A stretch of 64,000 nt of DNA from Phycomyces blakesleeanus NRRL 1555(-) (lineage: Eukaryota; Mucoromycota; Mucoromycetes; Mucorales; Phycomycetaceae). Positions 59,121-64,000 of the stretch are shown here, piece by piece. The DNA is taken from NCBI RefSeq assembly GCF_001638985.1, contig NW_017265140.1:1302001-1366000 (forward strand). Reading direction: 5' to 3'. The position numbers were made by a program, and so were the translations under genes. The notes below the pieces were generated by a model. The model ran no database searches. It worked only from the letters and a program-made list of their open reading frames with translations, and was not told the origin of the DNA. Within the stretch, counting starts at the first letter, position 1. The number at the start of each line of letters is the position of its first letter.

Positions 59121-62100
59121 ATATAAGCTTTCTTGGGGAGTTAGGTCTTGATTTAGATAAATATGCAACTGTGGGCATTGTCAAGATTGACCTATGTACG
59201 AACGCTTTGAGTTTACCTATAAACACTTAACACACTCACCTAAAGTATATTGTTGTATTATTCTACATATTCTTTAAAAAAGCATTTTTGTATCTTCCAA
59301 TTGTCTGTCAATAACTGTGTATCTTTTTCTTACTTTATGGAGAGAATTGACAATGCTATTGTACTAACTTTTATTCTATTATTATCATTTCTTGTACCTC
59401 TTTGACAATCAAGAGTACTTTGTCCGGTAAAGAATTTATAAGCCACCTGGCTTTTTATTGACAAAAGTTCTCAGAGAAAACTATATTTTACGAATAAAGA
59501 TTAAAAGCCATACATTAATTCGAGCCGGACAAAAGCGGGCAAAAGGTACATATAACAAGTGCATATATATATATAAAAAAGAAGCAAAACCTTTTGTTTT
59601 AGAGTACTCTATACAGGTCTCGACTTGTACAAATATGAACTCGTTAATATATATGTGTACAGAAATAACACTTTTATGGAACAATTGTTAGTCAAACGCA
59701 AACTGGCACAAGAGATGCAGGCATTTTTTTTCTTTTCTTTTTTGTATCTCTATATTTACTTGGAATATATAGTATAAAATCATTCTCTCAAGATTCGATT
59801 TCTCTTTGGACTCATAAAGGCGTAAAGTAATCATAAAATAAAGTTTACACGTGTGCCAAAATGGAAAGGCTTGTATCTTAAATATAGAGACTTGAAGGTC
59901 TGCACTGACATTGATCTTCTCAAATGCCTACACGTGTAGTTTAATCGAATAACAAGCTCCAGCTGTAAAGTGAGGTTGTTGGTATAGAATTAAATCAAAA
60001 TCTGGAAAATAAAATAATTAAAGTAATTAAAAAAACAATAATACTACAAAGTGAATAGATCTCAAAGCATGGGTGGTATGTTTGTGTATCTGTGTACGTT
60101 TCATCAAAGTAGGACAGGTTTTTATAAATATAAATATAATGTTTCGTAGCATTCTCTTCCAAAAGGTTTGTTAAAAATATTGGCCTTGAAGACATTCACT
60201 GTGGTTTCATTTGCAGTAGTGTATGTATTGAAGCTTTCAGTTTTGTTTATTACTACCATTTGTCCCTAGTTCTTATGTTTTACACACTATGGTTCATGTG
60301 AAAGACAGTGCTTTTGAAAAATGTCCATATTAAGCCACAAACCATCGTGTAATGTGTTTCTCGCAGTGGCTGACTTATCTAATTCTGCCATCGTACGATT
60401 TGAACTTGCCAAAAAGCCAACCTCGTCGGTCTATCCGGACTTTGCTACTCAGAATCAATCCCCCCACCTCTCCTCCCCCCCTTGCTTTATTTCTTCACCA
60501 CACATTCACTCTGACTTTCTCTGGTTATCAAACTGCCATGTTTGTTAATTTTCTTTTTTATATTATTATATTTGAGAACCGATATCGGATATTTGCTTAT
60601 TTTCGATAAATGAGCATGTTCCTACTACTTGTAGAGAAGTGAGAGACGGGAGGACGGGACATAGTTTGTGTGTGTGTGGAGATGATTGTACACAAACACA
60701 CACATATGTATATATATATCTTTTATATATTCCGCCTGAACATTTAGACTTACTCACCATAGTCGATCATTGACCAGAACAATGCTCCATTCAAGGTTTT
60801 TATTCATACACCAGCCATGATTATATTTCTTTTTCTGTGATCGGATTGAAACCAATTATTTTGTTTGTACAATTGCGTATTTGTACAAGCCAATTAAGAA
60901 CCCTATCTGATTACTAGATCGGATTCCTCTTGGGTATATTCTAGTGATAGAAAAGACGAGATTGAGTTCAATTGATGCCTGTAAGATAACAAGAGATTAG
61001 TTGTCAAAATAACAAAATGTCTTGATGTGTCACTCTAAGTGGGTCATTGTGCGCGGAGAAGATTATACAAGGTTTTCATAGGAAAGAGAGTAAATTAGGT
61101 TACTGGGTTCTAGACCAGACATTTGTGCTCAGGTTTTAATTGTACAGTTGCTCACAGCTATGAAATCCGAATCGTAAACAAGTTTTATTTAAAGCAATTA
61201 AACTATATATTGTCAAAGACTTGTGCTTACATGTGATATAACAGCCAGAAAGTTAAAATCCCAACTTCCAGACGACTCAATACCATGCGGGGAAAGATAA
61301 TATGTTGATTTAAAGATGTGGGCGCAGGTCCCATGCTGTCAGTAAATGGAAAACAATCTTGGTTTTTGGAAGTACAAGGAAATTGAATAAGAAATTCAAA
61401 ATTGGTTGAAATGAACAATCTATAAAAGGAGGCATGGGAGAAATAATTCAAAGGATTTTTCTTTTCGAAATTTCAATACAAAAAGTGTTACTTGTCTTGA
61501 AGCATTATACTAATATACTCTTCCAAAGGTGTTTCGGGATCGTCGTGGCGGACAAGCGGGTATGGTGCGACATTTCCCAATTCCTGTGAACCCTTGCGTT
61601 AGATCTCAATTCGGAATTGAGGCGATAGGGCATAATGAATGTAACCAGCGTCGGATAGTGTACAGATAATTTAGATATATTATAAGAAATAAAAAAAAAG
61701 AATTCACAGAGGCACACCCGACATAATAAATATATTATTTGCTGTCCAGAACATCTTTTATTTTTTCTAGGCTTCCTAATTTTGTCCAATGAAATCAATT
61801 GCATTTTCTGTCCCTGCTTTTTTTTTAAAAAATAAATAAATAAATAAAAATGTGCCTTGATAGAGTGTCAGGAACACCCAAAGGATCTTAAACAAAGCAC
61901 CAATCCTTTCACTGCCAAACACTCTACACACGTGTGTAGACTATGAATCCCTTTGGCTACTTGACTCACATACAAGCTATTCCAATTGAATCGACAAAAA
62001 GTCACATTTCACTACAATTGATTCTTATTTCAAAGTCTTGATTTTATTTTATTTTTGTTTTTGGTGTTTGGAACGAATGATGTTTGGGATTCAAACTAAA

Positions 62101-63033
62101 TATATGCACCTTGAAAAATTTCTCTAGTCTGCAGGAATTCCTCTCTTGGCGGGGTTGATGATATCAGTGCTTGAATGACAGCTTTCCTCTCAGTGGTTTG
62201 GGTAGGGTAGTGAATGGAAATCTTGTGAAAACAGGGTAGAATAGATTATTTTCGACTAAAGTCAACGGAGCACCTTCCCGGTAGCGTCATTAGCTCCTTA
62301 ATAATCATAAGGAGTGTATTATGCTGACAACATGAACATCGCGTTTCCAGTCATACATTGTTAAAAGCATCATCGTTTTGATCCATTTTGATTAATAAAG
62401 AAGTACATTTAATTTCAGACACCAATATGTTTCATAGACAAAATAAAGTTGTATTTATTGAATAACGGAATTGAAAAAAAAGTGGCCTGAATTATGAACG
62501 GTAAGAGCACCCAATCAATAGTATACTATCGTCTCCAGGTGTAGATCAAAGAGGGACAAGAATAGGATTCATGCGCTAGGGCACTGACAGCTCATCCCTA
62601 ACCTTGGCTATTTTCGCATCATACACCCCTCTTTTGGTTATACCTACGCCGCATTTATCGGATTGGTTTCCTATTTTTAGTGTAACATATTGTTTGACAA
62701 ACCATAGCAAGGAGAAAATGACAATATACTTTTCGCCTTTATTTTTTCTTTTGGCTTCTATGAAACAAATAGAATGGATACTTTTTAAAATAAGGTGTGT
62801 ATGTATGATTATTAAATCAAGATGTATTCTTCGAATTTTATTCAGAATAAGGTATGTAACTTGGCTATAACAGCAAAAATATATAATAGCATTAATGTAG
62901 GTTTGATTTGAGTATATCAACCTAAGCCATGGTTATTGTAGCAGATGACGTGACTTGTCCAATAGACGGTTACAGAAGAGGCAAGTATGGAATGACTATA
63001 CTCCACCACAAACTCTCCATCGGCAATTCAGAC

Positions 63034-63574
63034 ATGACATTAGAGGCAACCTTTGGACAGGTCTGTAGCCGCTTTTTTCATGATGGACTCAAGGCGGCTA
63101 TTGTTACTGATAGAGATGGCGTGATGATTCTGCAATGTAATTTATAGTTTTAGTTGATTAAACTGACAAGTTGTGTATTTACACACATAAAAATATCTCA
63201 ATTGTTGTGTACTTTTTTTTAAAAAAAAACAAATAAAAAGGCATATCAGAAGATGCTCCTGCTAAAGTATTAGAGCCTGCTATCCCAACAACATTTGCTG
63301 TAGCAAACAACCAGGCAAGCTTATAGTTTAACCGAATAAATAAATATCAAATATTAACATTTTTGTAATTTAGGCTTCAAAGCTAGGATTACAACGTAAC
63401 AAGTGCATTGTTAGCATGTATGATTTGTTTCAAGTTGTACAGATGGATCAGAATCCTCTCATCATCACTTTGGTTGGAGATGCTGCTGCTAATACAGGAC
63501 TCTTTATGAATCTTGGGCAACGTATTATTGAGATGACGCAGCCCTTGGTGACTGCGCTCCAAGAAAGACAATAA
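63034..63574 (+). CDS. LAMTOR3: Ragulator subunit LAMTOR3 (MP1-like)
   Basis: Seen: exons 63034-63136, 63241-63314 and 63374-63574 give 125 aa, the usual LAMTOR3 length. Roadblock-fold signature: GLKAAIVTDRDGVMILQ, then ISEDAPAKVLEPAIPTTFAVANNQASKLGLQRNKCIVSMYDLFQVVQMDQNPLIITLVGDAAANTGLFMNLG. Family: LAMTOR2/3 heterodimer of the Ragulator complex, which tethers Rag GTPases and TORC1 (and MEK1 signalling in animals) to the lysosome/vacuole. Intron 2 begins GCAAGC, a GC-AG intron; no GT donor keeps the frame. An in-frame ATG at 62929 would add 35 residues without family support, so the later start is preferred. The V-ATPase subunit H in this window belongs to the same vacuolar nutrient-sensing surface. 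Confidence 0.88.
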
Positions 63575-63947
63575 ACAAAAATAAATAAATAAATAAATAA
63601 ATAAATGATGTATATTTATTAAGCTGTGCGGAATAAGGAACTGACACACACACAAACACACACACACACACACACAATATTCACATACAAACATATATAT
63701 ATATATATATATATAGTATGGTGTAATAGACAAGGTGGTCAATACAATACAATACATGTCTTGGTTGGTGAACACACTTGGCTCAAAGTCGGCCTTTTTT
63801 TTTGGCTATTTTTATGAGCCATCGATCGAAGGTCGGGAGGCAATTAATCGATTTATATAACCAATCCTAGTGCTTGTAGAAGAAGAAGAAAAGTTGTATA
63901 GATAATTGTACATAAAAAGGCAATTGTAGTATTAGATTTCAGTGACA
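63575..63947. other. intergenic with CA and TA repeats
   Basis: Contains an (AAAT)n run just after the LAMTOR3 stop, a (CA)n then (TA)n compound microsatellite (about 63644-63715) and TTTATATAAC near 63850, a likely TATA box for the last gene. Confidence 0.5.
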
Positions 63948-63984
63948 ATGTCTGCTAAGGGTATTGCGAATGCATGTTCCGTAG
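63948..63984 (+). CDS. first coding exon of a gene cut by the window end
   Basis: Seen: ATG with an A at -3 (GACAATG) opens a 37-nt exon, MSAKGIANACSV plus one base, followed by a plausible donor (GTAACATT). A TATA-like sequence lies about 95 bp upstream. The rest of the gene is outside the window and the product cannot be named. The call depends on the promoter context and could be wrong. Confidence 0.4.
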
Positions 63985-64000
63985 GTAACATTACAAATAT

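Larger units (their letters stand above)
57254..63033. other. 5.8-kb gene-poor region
   Basis: This is the largest gene-free stretch. I found no supported gene. Contents: a run of 15 G at 58047, (TTA)n at about 59080-59119, CACGTG-containing sites near 59850 and 59930 (both within ACACGTGT or ACACGTGTAG) and near 61930, and TG/CA repeats near 60670-60705. Several frames of 60-114 codons exist but show no domain, no good splice structure and biased AT-rich composition. Decayed coding sequence is possible, especially at 61.2-62.9 kb. Confidence 0.45.

Overview
The window is nuclear DNA of a filamentous fungus, most likely an early-diverging one (Mucoromycota, Mucorales-like; my inference). The evidence is as follows. 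Genes carry many short GT-AG introns. Intergenic DNA is AT-rich and full of microsatellites and poly-A/T. There is a carotenoid cleavage oxygenase of the kind used for trisporoid or apocarotenoid synthesis. There are also fungal genes (Dad1 of the DASH complex, Bem1, a single Not3/Not5) alongside genes lost from budding yeast (Rab4, LAMTOR3). No tRNA, rRNA, CRISPR array, intact transposon or prokaryotic feature was recognised. All exon joins were made by eye from splice signals, reading frame and family conservation.

Layout. 0-5 kb: 3' part of an LSB5-like VHS-GAT endocytic adaptor, then an unrecognised coiled-coil protein with an IQ motif. 8-10 kb: an unrecognised intronless 566-residue gene. 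11.8-13.5 kb (minus): ethanolamine/choline phosphotransferase. 15.5-17.2 kb: NAD-dependent glycerol-3-phosphate dehydrogenase. 17.7-21.0 kb (minus): an unrecognised 975-residue single-pass membrane protein. 25.4-31.4 kb: a group around cell polarity and membrane traffic (Bem1 scaffold, Rab4 GTPase, RhoGDI). 32.0-35.0 kb (minus): the Not3/Not5 subunit of CCR4-NOT, in 13 exons with a long polyglutamine tract. 39.6-45.2 kb: Mic60 of MICOS, V-ATPase subunit H and a TPR-FKBP. 48.1-50.1 kb: the carotenoid oxygenase. 51.3-54.3 kb: an aftiphilin-like clathrin-binding protein convergent with a YEATS protein (Yaf9/GAS41). 57.0 kb: Dad1. 63.0-63.6 kb: LAMTOR3 of Ragulator. 63.95 kb: first exon of a gene that leaves the window.

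The genes do not form one pathway. The recurrent themes are endomembrane traffic (LSB5, Rab4, aftiphilin-like, V-ATPase H, LAMTOR3) and Cdc42/Rho polarity (Bem1, RhoGDI). Long gene-free stretches lie at 5.1-8.1, 21.0-25.4, 35.0-39.6, 45.2-48.1, 54.3-57.0 and 57.3-63.0 kb. The most novel content is the three unrecognised proteins, several unusual splice events (an 11-nt exon, a GC-AG intron, a NAGNAG acceptor) and two sets of perfect palindromes.
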